Source of the DNA: Arctopsyche grandis
Lineage: Eukaryota > Arthropoda > Insecta > Trichoptera > Hydropsychidae
DNA length: 64,000 bases
Assembly (NCBI RefSeq): GCF_051622035.1
Contig: NC_135367.1
Coordinates: 8,716,501 to 8,780,500 of the forward strand
Direction of reading: 5' to 3'
Shown here: piece after piece, positions 46,856 to 60,288 of the stretch
Position numbering within the stretch: position 1 is the first letter of the stretch
How the letters are laid out: every line of letters begins with the position of its first letter
Program-made: the position numbers and the translations under genes
The notes under the pieces: generated by a model
Told to the model about the DNA's origin: nothing
Seen by the model: only the letters and a program-made list of their open reading frames with translations
Databases searched by the model: none

Positions 46856-48454
46856 TATTAAAAAAATTTCTCTCCTAAACACCAGTTTGTTGAAACATTC
46901 AACATTTACAAAAAAAAATTCAAGTTAGAGATACTAAGATACTCAAATTATATGATTTTGAATTGAAAACTGTAGATTTGCAAAGCAGATATTACATTAT
47001 AAATATGTGTGTATATATATATTTAATTTTTTTTATTTAAATTTAAGTAGTACGAGAACAAAAGTAAACACATACATATATACATATGTATGTGTTTCCT
47101 AAATCTTAATAACTAATGATCGCAAAAAAAATCACAATTCACTTAAAATGAATGGCAGCAAAGTTTTTCTACAAATTAAGCAATTTTCATTAATTTCCCT
47201 TATCGAACATCAATCGTCAATCAGACGAAAGTTCGATCATTAAGAGGCACCGCTCGCCGTCCGTTCAATTAAAAAAGGATCAAAAAATTAAATAAAGGGA
47301 AATTGCGAAAAATACGAGCAACCCTATTAAACGACTTTCTATTTTGAGAAAACGCATATTTTCTCATTCACTTTGTTTAATATTGAACAAGGGGTTGCGC
47401 ATTTGATCCTGCTCGTCTCGTCTGCGACACGACTTGACCCGAGAACGAAGGATTACCACGGCAATAAAGTCCTCGCTTACGAAACATGAAGCATTTCGGT
47501 CAAGATCGCAAAACCCAATTACTTCACTTCATGTAGAAAAATGTCCACTTAACTAAAAATAAATAAAAAAAATCCATCATCAAAAACGTACCAGTGTGTA
47601 TTTTATGAGTACGCACTTTCACTTCCATTACAACATATTTTTATACAGCTTGTAAAAAGGATATTCATGTACTACTCAAAAGTCTTTTCAAGGGCTAATA
47701 GCCAAGTATGTAAGTATAACAAAATTGAGACTTTTATATTTGATATTTACATTTGTGTTAAAAAATAATACATAATCTTACTTAGAATTATATAATATTG
47801 AAGATAATGGCTTGTTACACTATTCATTTTCTATATAATATATTAAAAACGTTTCACTTAAGGTGGTCATTGACCTTGAGATTTTTCTGCAGACATGTCT
47901 CTCGTAAAATATACACATGTACCACATGCATGCAAGAGATAAATCTCTCGAGGATATCTGGGAATCTTTTGGTACGAAAAATTATTTGTCAGATGCAGTA
48001 ACGGGATCATATTCACACAACAACTAAGCTTCGTCATGCTTATATAAAATATAAAATAGTGTGAAAATGAAAAATTTATAGGCGTTTAAACAATTAAAAT
48101 CTGACAAAGCGTGAGTTTCTGATAAATACGGCAACATACCATTATACGTCAATAATATCTAAATTATAGCATTTATTAAACGTGTCTATTACGATTATTT
48201 TTCACCATCGTACTGGCGGATTTGATATACACACATATTGACCAAAACGAGTTAAATGGCAAAGTTTGAAAACGTTCGGAAGAGTGTGGATATCAAACAC
48301 AAATTTCGTCAGACGAAAAAGCGAAAGCAAGCTGATATGAAGCTCGTTATAAAAAATCATAATCATTCTCATAAAAAATATTTTATATAATTATAAAAGC
48401 GACGAAAAAAAACAATATCAATAAAACAGAGACACACAGGATCAGTGTTATCAA

Positions 48455-48660
48455 GATAGCACGGAATGCCTAGGTAGAATCCAGCTGTGAATGGGCGTGT
48501 TTTGTCATTGTTAATTCGTACAAGTTTCTAGTACATTTCTTCACGGTTTTCGATCACTGTCAAACCTACATATGTACATATGTATGTACATACATCAATA
48601 CGAGGAAAATATACCACCGAAAACACTCCAGATGGTGAGCTTTGACCTGGCATAGATCAG
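48455..48660. repeat. Dispersed repeat J, copy 2
   Basis: AGAATCCAGCTGTGAATGGG, TTTGTCATTGTTAATTCGTA, CGATCACTGTCAAA and CACTCCAGATGGTGAGCTTTG correspond to copy 1, with a TACATATGTA block inserted near 48568-48595. Confidence 0.5.
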
Positions 48661-48808
48661 TCTTGCTACCTTTTTTTTTCATATTATATTTCACCATCGA
48701 CTTAGTGGACCAAATTGAAATCTCTATCGGCGGCCAAACCTCGCAAAGTTTCAAAGCGATCGGAAGAGTGTAGGAATTTTGTTAGACATATTGACGAAGT
48801 GAAACTAA

Positions 48809-48905
48809 TATAATAATAATAATAATAATAAATAATAGTAATTATAATAATAAAAAAGTCTTGTAATAATAAATAATAATAATAATAAATAATAATAATA
48901 AAAAC
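48809..48905. repeat. (AAT)n microsatellite
   Basis: Interrupted runs of AAT/ATA triplets. Confidence 0.85.
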
Positions 48906-50454
48906 CTTCTAAAAAACCTTATAATAAAAACATTGTAAAAAGAATTGTTTAAATGAATTAGTTATATCAATTTAAAATAATCGCTTTGAAAGCAAATCGT
49001 TCGTTGATTTGTTCTTGTATCGATTTGAATAAATAAATAAATATGAATTTATATTAAAATACAAACCTCAATACAAAACGGTTTTTTCTTGGAAAATTGC
49101 ATACAATATTTATCATGGAAAACAAATTACATATGTTTATATACTGTTTTTATATACATACATATATTATATATGTAAAACGAACGAAACGATTGAATGT
49201 ACCCAATATTCTTCCAATCTAGAAGAGTGGAAATTTTCATGGAAGATCTCCTCTCATGTTGATTCTTTTTTACGAACGTATCTACACAAATAAAACACAT
49301 TTGTATTACCGTTCCAAAGAAAACATCATATGTGGTTGATTCGGAAAAAGTTATTAAAACATTTCAAATTGATATTAGACCAGAGAGATATTTTTATGAT
49401 TGCTCTCACGCTCTTTCAACGTAGACGAAATCTTACATACATATTTATGTTGAAAATAAGTCACTTTTAGGAATTACATTATCGATATTTCCATTCGAAT
49501 GTCAACAGCACTTTCGTTTTGAAATATTTTAAAAGCGACGTTAATCTCGTTGAAAGTTTTCTTCGTATTCAGTAAGAAAGGCTCGTTAGGAGAGTTCATC
49601 GCCTTTTCGACCTTAATGTATAAATCTAGACAACAACTCAAATTTATTAGTCGAAGAAAATAGAATAAATTTCAATATTAACAAAATATTGGATGCTATT
49701 AATGTTTTTTTAATAAATACACATATATGTATATGCATATAATATATAGTGAAAAGAAATATATATATTATACCTAAATAGAATATGTTCTAATTAGTGC
49801 TTAATATTATATTTATGTAGTTTGAAAAAACATCATAGGGGAGCTTTGCCAAACATCTTTCAGATTAGATCTTACATATTGTGACTTGTATATCAAACAA
49901 ATGTACTATAGACAAAAGAAGAGGATAAGTTAGTATAAATCTGGAATAATATCACATTTTTGTATTATTCTAACCGAGACGTGGGCGTCTTACCGCGAAT
50001 GATAAAGAATTCATTTTGTTTTGGAAAAATATGTACGTATAAATCACTACCGAAATTCGACAATTTTATGCAAATTTTTTGGTGATTTGTTTTCACTTTC
50101 AAAACGTTATAAATTTTGGTATAATTTAAAGGGTTCGTGTATACATAAATTAATACTTCAAATGCAACGTTTGTTAAAATGAAAAGTCTCACGAACGCTT
50201 TTCCATGTATGTATGTATGTATACTCGTATATCAAAACGGATTTTCTCGTCATACACAAACCTAGCCAAAAATAAATTTAACATGCTATATTAGAGTGGT
50301 CCTCATTGTGTTATTTTTTTTTTTCAATACTATAAGTCTCTTTGTGAAGGATTCATTCTATAATATATTTTTATTTAATGAAAAACTAAATTATTTATAT
50401 ACTTGTGATTAAGAATTAAGTACATATATAGTCATATAATTGCATAATATTCAT

Positions 50455-51085
50455 TAAAATCGATGCAAATGACGTATTGTGGGTGAGGTTATTTGAATTC
50501 GTTAGTTTTCATTATTAAATGTGGCAATTTCGAATTAATAAATTCACTGTGAACACAGACCAACCAAATCGAAATAAATTGATTTTGAAATGCTTTTTAT
50601 TATTAATAAATTATGTTTACAATACACTTTATATCTATTTCAATAGCTACTGATCTACCGATCAGTTTCTATTTTACAATTTTAATTTAATTTTGTTAGT
50701 AATCATAGTATTATATTATTCTAATGTTAATGTACAGCATAATAGGAAAAAGACCTCAAAAACCTATTTTAAATCAATCGAATTAAATGCAATCAAAGGG
50801 TTGTGCTAATTATGATCCCAACTTTCAAATGGTCTAAATTTTAAATAAATAAATATAATTGGTTAAAAATAAAAAATGAAATTTATGTATTTATTATTAT
50901 TCACCTGAGATGTATTTTTAATTATTTACGATTCAATCTAGGTTAAAGTTTTTAGCCACATACAGTTATGTAATCCACGAAAAAAAAAATTTCATTTACA
51001 GGTAAATACCGAAATTCCGGTCATATGAAAAATCATTCACCGCTTACCAGTTTATGAAATTTGACGGTAAATTGCAATCCCTAGT
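50455..51085. repeat. Element I, copy 2, interrupted by retroposon F
   Basis: Same blocks as 44455-44965. It is split between AATCGAAATAAAT and ATCGAATTAAATG by the F copy. Removing F restores collinearity with copy 1 (CAAATCGTAATAAATGCGATC). Confidence 0.6.
50583..50775 (-). mobile_element. LINE/retroposon tail F, copy 3, with target duplication
   Basis: Matches copies at 14455, 43876 and 53026. The flanks ATCGAAATAAAT and ATCGAATTAAAT form a 12-bp duplication (one mismatch) of element I sequence, as made by target-primed reverse transcription. Confidence 0.75.
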
Positions 51086-51380
51086 ACACATGTATGTATG
51101 TATTTATGTATATTTCTGTAAATGAATTAATGTTTTTATGTTTGTATATTTATTTTTCCACTATACAAATCAACAATTTTCAACTTAAAGTCATTGAATT
51201 TGGTATACTTAAACTCTCATGATCAGATATAGGCTTTAGACGGATGGTCATTAAATATTATAACAAGAGATCTCTCCATTACCGTGCAAAGCAAGAGAGC
51301 AAAAAAAATGGTTGACAATAGTTATAGGCAATAGCGAACCCATTTTTATGCATAAAGCATCATCCGAACGCGGCTATTTA

Positions 51381-51555
51381 GGGCCGGGCCGCACCGTGCG
51401 ACTTGCGAGCGACTTGGTTGAGAGCGACCAGACCAATGCATGCAGGTAGATGGGACATGCTACACCCGTCAACTTGTTTGTCGCACACATTTCCATACAT
51501 TTTTTCGTGTCGCGCAACTAGTCGGCCGACAAAGTTGCACGGTGCGGCCCGGCCC
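51381..51555. mobile_element. 175-bp MITE, GC-rich TIRs
   Basis: The left end GGGCCGGGCCGCACCGTGC is the exact inverse of the right end GCACGGTGCGGCCCGGCCC; the match extends to ~24 bp with one change. Flanks are TTA and TTT, a possibly decayed 3-bp duplication (Harbinger-like). No coding capacity. Confidence 0.85.
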
Positions 51556-53025
51556 TTTCTCATGAATCATGAGTAAACTCAATCTAAAAAAAAATAAAGT
51601 AAAATAATAATCTTAATATAATAATAAATATAATAATCTAAAGTAAAATATTTCAATGTAAAAAAAAATTTTTGGTAAGTGGGAAAAATAAAACAAATTT
51701 TTACCATTTACAAGGTTTTTTTATTAAATTAACCGCGGGTAGTAGGTTGCATATTGACGTTCAGACTACATATATGCATATGAATGTACATATGTTATAC
51801 TACAAAATTTCCAGTTTCAAAGTTCAGTTCGATTTTATACTTGTATTCCTCACTTTCACTTGCCTGGGCAAGGTCGGAAAAAACAGCAAGTAATCTATGT
51901 ATGTATAGGTACATACATACATACATTTATATGCATACAAATTTGTATTTATTTAAAATGCAAATCTACACTGTTCAATTAAGAAGCACAAATTTTATAG
52001 AACTTATACCGTAGACTATAAAATTTTCCGAATAACAATATTGGCATTTTTTCAATGACATGTAAACATCCACATAAAGTGGTTAACCGAAGATAATAAT
52101 TCCCAGTGTTTATAATACACACAATAAGCATTCTAAATGTATCTTCAGCTTCAACCAAATGTCCCTTAACGCCACGCATTAAAATTTTTAATAACATTGC
52201 TTTTAAGCGAGGAAACGTTGCATAAAAGTCGCACTCGGTTGAAGCTCGATGCACCGTCAAATTCAGGTATTCGCAGTAGTATAATTGGAAAAGCTCTAAG
52301 CTGCAACTTGAATAATGATCGCTGCACTCCATTAGTTTTTGCAGTGGATTTCTAGCTCGTGGGGCATTTTAATAAAATTAAAACGCGAATTACCGTTCGA
52401 TTCTGCGGCTCAGTTTTCATTAACATTCTCGACTGGAATCAAATGGCCGGGAAAATCGTGCGCGGTGAAAATAGACCCCCACTGCAACAGGTGACCTCTC
52501 TGAAAACCACATAGTATTTGGAACGACAAATCTATTTGTGTAAGTTTACATTGACAATGAAATAAAAAATCAAGGCTGATAAAATCTCCAGCAAACAACG
52601 TGACGTCAGACAAGAGAAATGTTAGAGCTTTTGCCGTGGTTGGAAATACTTATTGTAAACACAAATAGCTAACCATGCAGATTGTAGATGGCCAAAATAT
52701 ACATAGATTTCTAAAAATATTCCTACAATTGTATTACATTCTGTTTACATTCTATGTAACTTAAATTGCCCCATACACAAGTTTTATTTTATTTTATTTT
52801 TATTTTTATTTATTCAATTAACAAATTGCATCCAAAACGACGAGTGTACTATACATATTAAGAAACATATCAAATTACATAAAATACACAACCACTTTAT
52901 ACTTTTTACATTTTTGTAGACGACATCTATAGTGAAATATCGCAAATAACATTGCAAACATTTTTAATTACAATATATAATATGGTCAATGAATATTTTA
53001 TACAGTACGAATTAAGGATTGTAAA

Positions 53026-53217
53026 TAGGTTTTTGAGCTCTTTTTACTATTATGCTTTACATTAACATTAGAATAATATAATACTATGATAACTAACAAA
53101 ATTAAATTAAAATTGTAAAATAGAAAATGATCAGTAGATCAGTAGCTATTAAAATAGATATATAAGATGTATTGTGAACATAATTTCGTAATAATAAAAA
53201 GCATTTAAAAATCAAAA
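53026..53217 (+). repeat. LINE/retroposon tail F, copy 4 (opposite orientation)
   Basis: Reads AATAGGTTTTTGAGCTC at the start and AAAAGCATTTAAAAATCAAAAAA at the A-rich end, the reverse of the other three. Confidence 0.65.
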
Positions 53218-53252
53218 AAAATACAGTACGAATATTTTTGTACATAAATCAT

Positions 53253-53527
53253 CTATGGAGAATTGTTTGCAGCATTTTTTGTATACAATCGGCGAACTAT
53301 GAGACACTGAACAACTCAAGGTTTGCAAGAGAAATTGGGGAAAGACTGCCAATTTTTACAAGAACCGATTCAATGAAAATCAGAAAAATTGACAAATTCT
53401 GATAAGAGACGATCGACCTGGAGTCACAAACCAATGTCTGGCCAACAACGAGACTCTAGTGGGAATCGAACCCGTGACACTCTGCACTAAAGCATAAGAT
53501 GCTAACCACTAGGCCACTCTGCTGGTT
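53253..53527 (-). repeat. tRNA-derived SINE, subfamily 2 (minus, well preserved)
   Basis: GAACCGATTCAATGAAAATC, GATAAGAGACGATCGACCTGG, the B-box complement GGGAATCGAACCCGTG, and CTAACCACTAGGCCACTCTG at the tRNA-like end. On minus the head reads like a tRNA A box TAGTGGTTAG. Confidence 0.85.
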
Positions 53528-53549
53528 ATGACCTACATATGTATTATAT

Positions 53550-53932
53550 TTTTGTGTAGGGGGGGGCTGAGGATCCAAATAAAAGGCCAAAGTCACTTCA
53601 CAGCATTTATTCAATTTTCCTTTGATTCCAGAGGTCCACGCGGAACCACCGCTCACTCCAGAATAATCTGATATACCGTATGTACTTTCTTATAAAGGAC
53701 AAGTTGCACAACACAGCTTCCCTGATCCATTAATTTATCTATTGTCTAGGCACTTTAAGTTCTACCTGGCGAGCCTATTGTTTACGAACAAACTCGCCGA
53801 GGTCTGTAAGAACTCCAGCGTATCCTTTATTCGGGCACTTGCTGAGTCCCATTAGCCTAATCCGGGGTCTCTATTTTTCACCCACGAATGCATTTAGACA
53901 GTAGATAACCTCTCTCATGTTCCCACGTTACA
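53550..53932. mobile_element. Solo LTR, family B, TSD ATAT
   Basis: The start (TTTTGTGTAGG, a mutated TGTTGCGTAGG) and the AAAGGCCAAAGTCACTTCACAG block match 22086-22440. It ends CGTTACA. ATAT flanks both sides (53546-53549, 53933-53936), the same tetramer as at 22086. Confidence 0.75.
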
Positions 53933-54350
53933 ATATTATAATCTATGTATTATATTATATAAAGTGAAAATGCATATTAATTTTATAAGAAAGTAATAAT
54001 AGTACTTAAGAGTAGAGAAAGTAACGTAAGAGTAAATAAATCATGAAGTAAATTATATACACGAACATAAATTGAAATTTTAGTACTAATGTTATTTAAC
54101 TGTTGATTTTATAATTATCAACATAGTTTATAAGTGTAAATTATATACAAAAATGATTGATTAAGTCATTAAATAAATACAAACTTGTATCAAAACATTT
54201 TCGGCTTTATATGTAGAATTATTTACATTATATATTAAGTCCATACACAGTCTTACAAGAGCTTTTTTATGGCCACTTATAGAAAAGCCACAGCCGAATT
54301 CGTCTCTTAATAAAACACTATAAGTAATAAGTAGAGGTAGGATAGCCAAG

Positions 54351-54445
54351 GTGCCGCTCATTGTTCCATTGTTGTAAATCCTTTGTCAAAAAGGTTCGGC
54401 AAACCTTTAACAATGCATTTACAACATTTGAACAATACGCGGCAC
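54351..54445. mobile_element. ~95-bp hairpin element, copy 2
   Basis: GTGCCGC...GCGGCAC ends, with the same AAAAGGTTCGGCAAACCTTT centre as 39598-39693. The sequence to its right (GGGTCCGGGCGTTAG) also parallels copy 1, so the repeat unit extends past the stem. Confidence 0.75.
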
Positions 54446-54567
54446 CCTCTGGGTCCGGGCGTTAGTAATAAGATACATTTAAAATTAATTTTAATAAGAA
54501 AAATGAATATAAATCTATTGAATAATGAGCTTTTAGCAATGATAACATTTATATATATGAAACTTAA

Positions 54568-55237
<670 letters not shown>

Positions 55238-57366
55238 TTAAGCTTTTAACTCGTAAATGTTTCATAAAATCAGATGTACATATACAAATAAATATGCAAA
55301 GATATACATATTTATTCTGTGTTTAAAGTAACTTACGTTTTCATACGTATAATTTCACAGTATTCAAATGAAGGTAGCGTGCTAGGGTTTCACGTGTATG
55401 CGATACAATTTTGCATAATAAATTAAGTAGAATTTTCACGGTGAAATGTGGGTCAATTATAAGGATTGTATTGTAAAGGAAGGTCAGATTCCAACCAGCG
55501 AGGCTTTCACATTGTCAGAAAAGCATACTTTAAATGAAAGCCACTACAAAGTGTTCTCATCAAACTCAATCTGAAGCACCGAATTTATTCCTTTTAAATT
55601 CAATCACATAAAAACCCACCGAATCACCTGGCTGAAGGGCGCTCGCGTGTCTCAGGTGAGCAGTTGCGCGACTAATTGAACGGATTCGTAATCAAGACCC
55701 AATTTTGCAATTTGCATTTATCAGCCGATTGTATTCGAGTTTCAAGTGAGCTTGCTAACTGCTGTTATTTTGATTGATCTGAAAAAAAAAACGAAAATTA
55801 ATTGCTTACTTAATTACTGTCTTGTTCGGTAATTAATTTATACCCTTTCCAGCCATGTCATTAGAACCATCAAACTGTCTACAAAAGTGACCTTTGAAAA
55901 TTTGCGATAAACTTTATTGAAATTAATTACAAATTTAGTGTTATTAATCATATCGCTCGGTGATGAAACTATCGGTTTTCGGGTCAACTAAAATAGGTTG
56001 AACATTGTTTAACTATTCCATTCCTGTATTTCTTTTTGTTATACATTAAGATAAAGCTATATTTAGAAATACTCATACTCAAGGATAATGACGTTCGAAT
56101 TGTGGTATAGAAGAAAATTAATAAAATACAAACTTTCAATAGGAAAGTTCATTAATTCGACGAGGGCAAATGTTAGGTATGGAAAAAGTTTGAAGATATC
56201 AGAGTTTTGTCACACTTTTACTTTTACAATAACTTATATAATATTATATATTCCATCGACACTCCTACAAAGGGTATAATAATTCGGTGTTCGGGAATGA
56301 TATTTGCTTTTTATAGAATTCGCATTAGATAAAATGACAAAAACAAATCTGAAAATCAGTGATATTGGCGACCACAACGAAAAACTTTGAAAAAATAACA
56401 CAATAAAGGGATTGTTTCGCACAACTACGTATAGCAGTTTTCCAAGAAATATAATAAAATGAATTATCACATAAGATAAATAGAAGTTTCTATTTTATCG
56501 AGAAATATTTTCTTCCTTGTTTTATATACTCGGATAAATTTATTTTGCTCCGGAGAAGTAGACAATCGTTCATCATGGGCGAAAATTGGCCAATGTCGCC
56601 AATTGAAACTTTCGTTTTCTTCTGTGTTGAAGATCGATGAACTTTTCGTTTGGCAAAGTAGATACGTGATGCGAATAAACTCATCTTCTGTCCCCTGTGC
56701 AGGATGAAATAAGGTTGAAATGAAAATGAAATCGAATATTTAACCAGTTTTTATCTTACTCGAATGATGTTGAGGAATCAGATACAAAATTAAATATTAC
56801 ATGCGTACATTTTTTTAAATCCGTTGTTTATTTATTCATATGAACTTAAATACGGTTCCGCGACAAATCACTCAACGACGTTACGCGCACGATATTTCAA
56901 CGACAACTCGCTCACGGGACAAATCACTCGCGTGACATTACGCTCACGACATTATTAAAATAACGTACAAAATCTTCATTTTTTTACACGAGAATTATTC
57001 CAAAACTCAATTAAAGGTATCATTATGAATCAACACACTATTCAATCACATATAAATAAATAAAATATATACAAACCAGTTTAATCTCAATTTATTCACA
57101 GAGTGCATAGTTTATTATAAGAATGTTTAATTCTTCGTATTAATAAGGATTTTCGTTCAGTTGCAATTATTTTTTGGTGGTAATTATAAATTCTTTTATA
57201 TGTAAAATAATCAAATGTTGTAAACACCTGCCTTGATATCGGATTTGAGTGCGTAATACTTAATTAACCATTATTAATTATTGGAAAAACATTCTGAACA
57301 TAGATTTTATTGTATTCTATTTACATATTTCAAAAACCTTAGAATCAAATTTTTGAATGATGAATT

Positions 57367-57475
57367 GAACATATTTTATTTATTTTTTACATATATACCA
57401 GGAAGGTCTTACAGATAAACCCCAATGCGCCTTCCTGGCCAATTATAAATTACAATTACAATGCAGCATTTTTAT
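57367..57475 (-). repeat. Repeat G copy 3 (minus)
   Basis: ACCAGGAAGGTCTTACAG and AATGCGCCTTCCTGGCC followed by ATGCAGCATTTTT. Reverse of 20983-21085. Confidence 0.6.
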
Positions 57476-57523
57476 ATAAGTCGCTAAATTACGAGACACT
57501 GAAAAACTCGCAAATCAATGAGA

Positions 57524-57819
57524 CATCTATCAAATTGTACACAAACTTATTTATTGCACATTAATCAATCACAAATTATAGGTGATATATTGTATAGGAA
57601 GGATTTTAGCCATTTTTTTCCGGGAACCGTTTCAACAATGAAATCAGAGAAAATTGGCAAACTCTGATAGGAAACGATCAACCTGAAGTCACAAATCCAT
57701 GTCTGACCAACAAGATACTCTGAAAAATTCATTTTCACTTGAGGCCCGGGCCCTGGGATCGAACCCGGCACCTCTCGACGCTAAGCAGTAGCTTAACCAC
57801 CGAGCTATGCTGCTGGCTA
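57524..57819 (-). repeat. tRNA-derived SINE, subfamily 1 (minus)
   Basis: GGGAACCGTTTCAACAATG, GATAGGAAACGATCAACC, GGATCGAACCCGGCACC (B-box complement), CACCGAGCTATGCTGCTGG. Confidence 0.8.
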
Positions 57820-58626
57820 GCATGTACCATGGCTAAATTTACATATGTACATACATATATTAACTAGAAAAACATAATATGATATATGTAGTCCCGTTGA
57901 TTATTTTACATATATGTAAAAGAATTAGGTAGGTAGGTAGGTAGTTTTTACCTTTTTTATATTGAACAATTAAATATATTTAAAAGGTATTTGAAAAAAA
58001 TTCGACCGCGTGCGGATCGAAAACAGGACCGACACATTTATTTTAATTTTTTTAATTTAATAACTTAATATGCCAACACCCATGCGATGATATTTCATCC
58101 GGTACATTACTAGTGTACATATATTATATATGCACAAATATGTATGTACATATGATATTGACATACATATGTACCTACATAGATTCATTATAGTCCCAAA
58201 AAGTTAGTAAATATATATAATTTTAGAAATATTTCCAATTTTTAATATATTTTATTTCAATTGCTAATTATTAGATTTTTTATATAAATGGTTTTTGATT
58301 TATTTTTATTCGAATTATTAATAATAATATTTATAATTGTAATATTCCATACATTTATAGTTATAATTGTAATATTCCCAAGATTTATATTTGAAAACCT
58401 TTTGGGCCCTTAAATTTAAAGGATAGGCCTTTAAACATACCCAGTGTCAAGCAAACTAATTGATTTCGATTTAATTATTTACATATATCGTTTGCTTAGT
58501 AGTGAACACATATTTATATCTGCAAATATTAATATATGTACATAAGTTTTCTAATATATTATTACATATTATCCCTAAAACAAATTATAATATGTTTTAA
58601 CTGGAATTTTCTTTTTTGCATTACAG

Positions 58627-58838
58627 TAATCATCAGTATGTGTTGGGTTGCTGGATCTGTGATTGGATTTTTACCACTATTTGGATGGCACGCTGTAACT
58701 TCAGACCACATATCTTGCTTTTTTGTAAAAGTCATGGATTACGATTTTTTGTTGTTTCTATATTTCTCTACAATAATCACGCCTTCGTTGGTTTTAGCAG
58801 CATTTTATGCTCACATTTACAGAGTCGTCGTGAGACAG
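58627..58838 (+). CDS. AdoR: Adenosine receptor, coding exon 2
   Basis: 212 bases between TTACAG| (58626) and CAG|GTAAAA (58839). It encodes the rest of codon 147 to residue 217: TM4 with SMCWVAG (Trp153), extracellular loop 2 and TM5. The loop has Cys177-Phe178-Phe179; Phe179 sits where adenosine receptors have their base-stacking Phe, but the next residue is Val180 where the human A2A receptor has a Glu. TM5 ends AFYAHIYRVV. Phase is 1 in and 0 out, fitting both neighbours exactly. A shifted frame also reads open here but gives no membrane pattern. Confidence 0.93.
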
Positions 58839-58923
58839 GTAAAATATTAATACAAAGTAATGTTTTGAAACAGAATATACACAGAAAAACAGTAATTGAT
58901 ATATGTATGTATATACGTTTCAG

Positions 58924-60288
58924 CTCCGTCAAATAGTAACGATGAATCCAGGGAGGTTTCGTGGATCTGGCAGTCAAAATGGAGGAACTATGTTGAGAGT
59001 GCTAGGCGCTGCCCAAAAACGAGAAGTCAAAGCTACACAAAACTTATCCATAATTGTTTTATTCTTCATAATTTGTTGGATTCCACTATACACAATCAAT
59101 TGTGTAAAAGCTTTCTGTCCGGATTGTTACATTGCAGCATCATGGACCGACTTTTGTATCATTCTATCCCACTTGAACTCGGCTGTAAACCCATTGTTGT
59201 ATGCATACCATTTGAAAGATTTCAGAGCTGCACTGAAAAGTTTGATTTACAAAATGTTCGGCTTGAAAGAAACCAATCCTATAAACGACACATATTATAA
59301 ACCGTCAATAATTTCACAGAATCATCGCAGACAGTCGAATATGGAGAAACGTCCCAGTATTCTTCATGGAAGCCAGCCAAAAGTTTATGTAGATTCTCCT
59401 ATATGGCTCCGGCAGAAAGCTGCCGAGATGTCCAATCCACCAACAAGTGCTCCGTCGATTTCCGGTGCTGCTTCTCCAGCTTCTGTACATTCGGATGCCA
59501 TGCTCACTCACACTGTAATGCCCAACACTCCTGAATGCAATCAAAACCGTGAAATTTGGATGATATCAGAAGTGCCATCCATGTCTGATGAGCGTGAAGT
59601 GTCTGAAGAGTGTACTGAAGTATTTTCACAAAAACGTTCATTGAAACCTACTTTAGAAACTTTATCTGATGATTATGATGACGACGATGAAGTTTTTCTA
59701 CCGTCTACAAACAGTGCTTTTGCCGTTATTCAATATGACTTCAAAAACGACGATACATATTCAACGGAGCTTCCTTTCAGAGAAAAACGCAAAAGCAGCA
59801 ATACTTTCAGCGATGATTCGGAAGGGTTTTCGGACATAATCGTTAGCAGTGCAAAATGCAATAGTGAATCGAGAAACAATCACAAAAACGATATTTATGA
59901 ACAAGACAGATACTCTCTTTGCTCACCTATCCATAAAATATTCGTCGTTGAGAACGATAATACCGAAATGTTTAGAAACTCCCCTAATTTAAGCCACGTT
60001 TCCAAGATTGCCAAAGAAAACAGACTGGAGCGGAAACATTCAAGTTCAATTAGTTCAGATTATTCGTGTAGTCCCACTAAATTAAGTCCTTTAAAAATAG
60101 TCGGTGATTTTTTATTCAATCAACCGTCAAAGAAATGTCCTAGTCAAAATAGAAACTGTAAAACTAAGAGAAAAGCTAAATACGTTTTGCCAAAACAAAG
60201 TAATGCTGAAGTTTCGCAGTATCTAGATTTACAAAAGAATGGTGTTATTCAAAGTTACAGGGCCGCGGAGAGCACCGAAAACAGATAA
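58924..60288 (+). CDS. AdoR: Adenosine receptor, coding exon 3 and long C-tail
   Basis: The 85-bp intron 58839-58923 ends ACGTTTCAG. The exon encodes residues 218-671. Intracellular loop 3 (KREVKATQNLS), TM6 with FIICWIPLYTINC (CWxP; Asn276 equals the purine-binding Asn), and TM7 with LSHLNSAVNPLLYAY (His300, NPxxY 306-310) are classic for adenosine receptors. After the HLKDFR helix-8 start comes a ~350-residue tail rich in Ser, Pro and acidic residues (a DDYDDDDE patch near 300 codons into the exon). Insect AdoR proteins are known for long tails. TAA is at 60286-60288. The tail likely holds phosphorylation/arrestin sites (inference). Confidence 0.93.
   Translation, partial: LRQIVTMNPGRFRGSGSQNGGTMLRVLGAAQKREVKATQNLSIIVLFFIICWIPLYTINCVKAFCPDCYIAASWTDFCIILSHLNSAVNPLLYAYHLKDFRAALKSLIYKMFGLKETNPINDTYYKPSIISQNHRRQSNMEKRPSILHGSQPKVYVDSPIWLRQKAAEMSNPPTSAPSISGAASPASVHSDAMLTHTVMPNTPECNQNREIWMISEVPSMSDEREVSEECTEVFSQKRSLKPTLETLSDDYDDDDEVFLPSTNSAFAVIQYDFKNDDTYSTELPFREKRKSSNTFSDDSEGFSDIIVSSAKCNSESRNNHKNDIYEQDRYSLCSPIHKIFVVENDNTEMFRNSPNLSHVSKIAKENRLERKHSSSISSDYSCSPTKLSPLKIVGDFLFNQPSKKCPSQNRNCKTKRKAKYVLPKQSNAEVSQYLDLQKNGVIQSYRAAESTENR

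Noticed and set aside
58896-59300. 134-codon alternative + frame over AdoR exon 3
   Set aside because: It is the +1 shadow of the receptor; the receptor frame carries all TM6/TM7 motifs.
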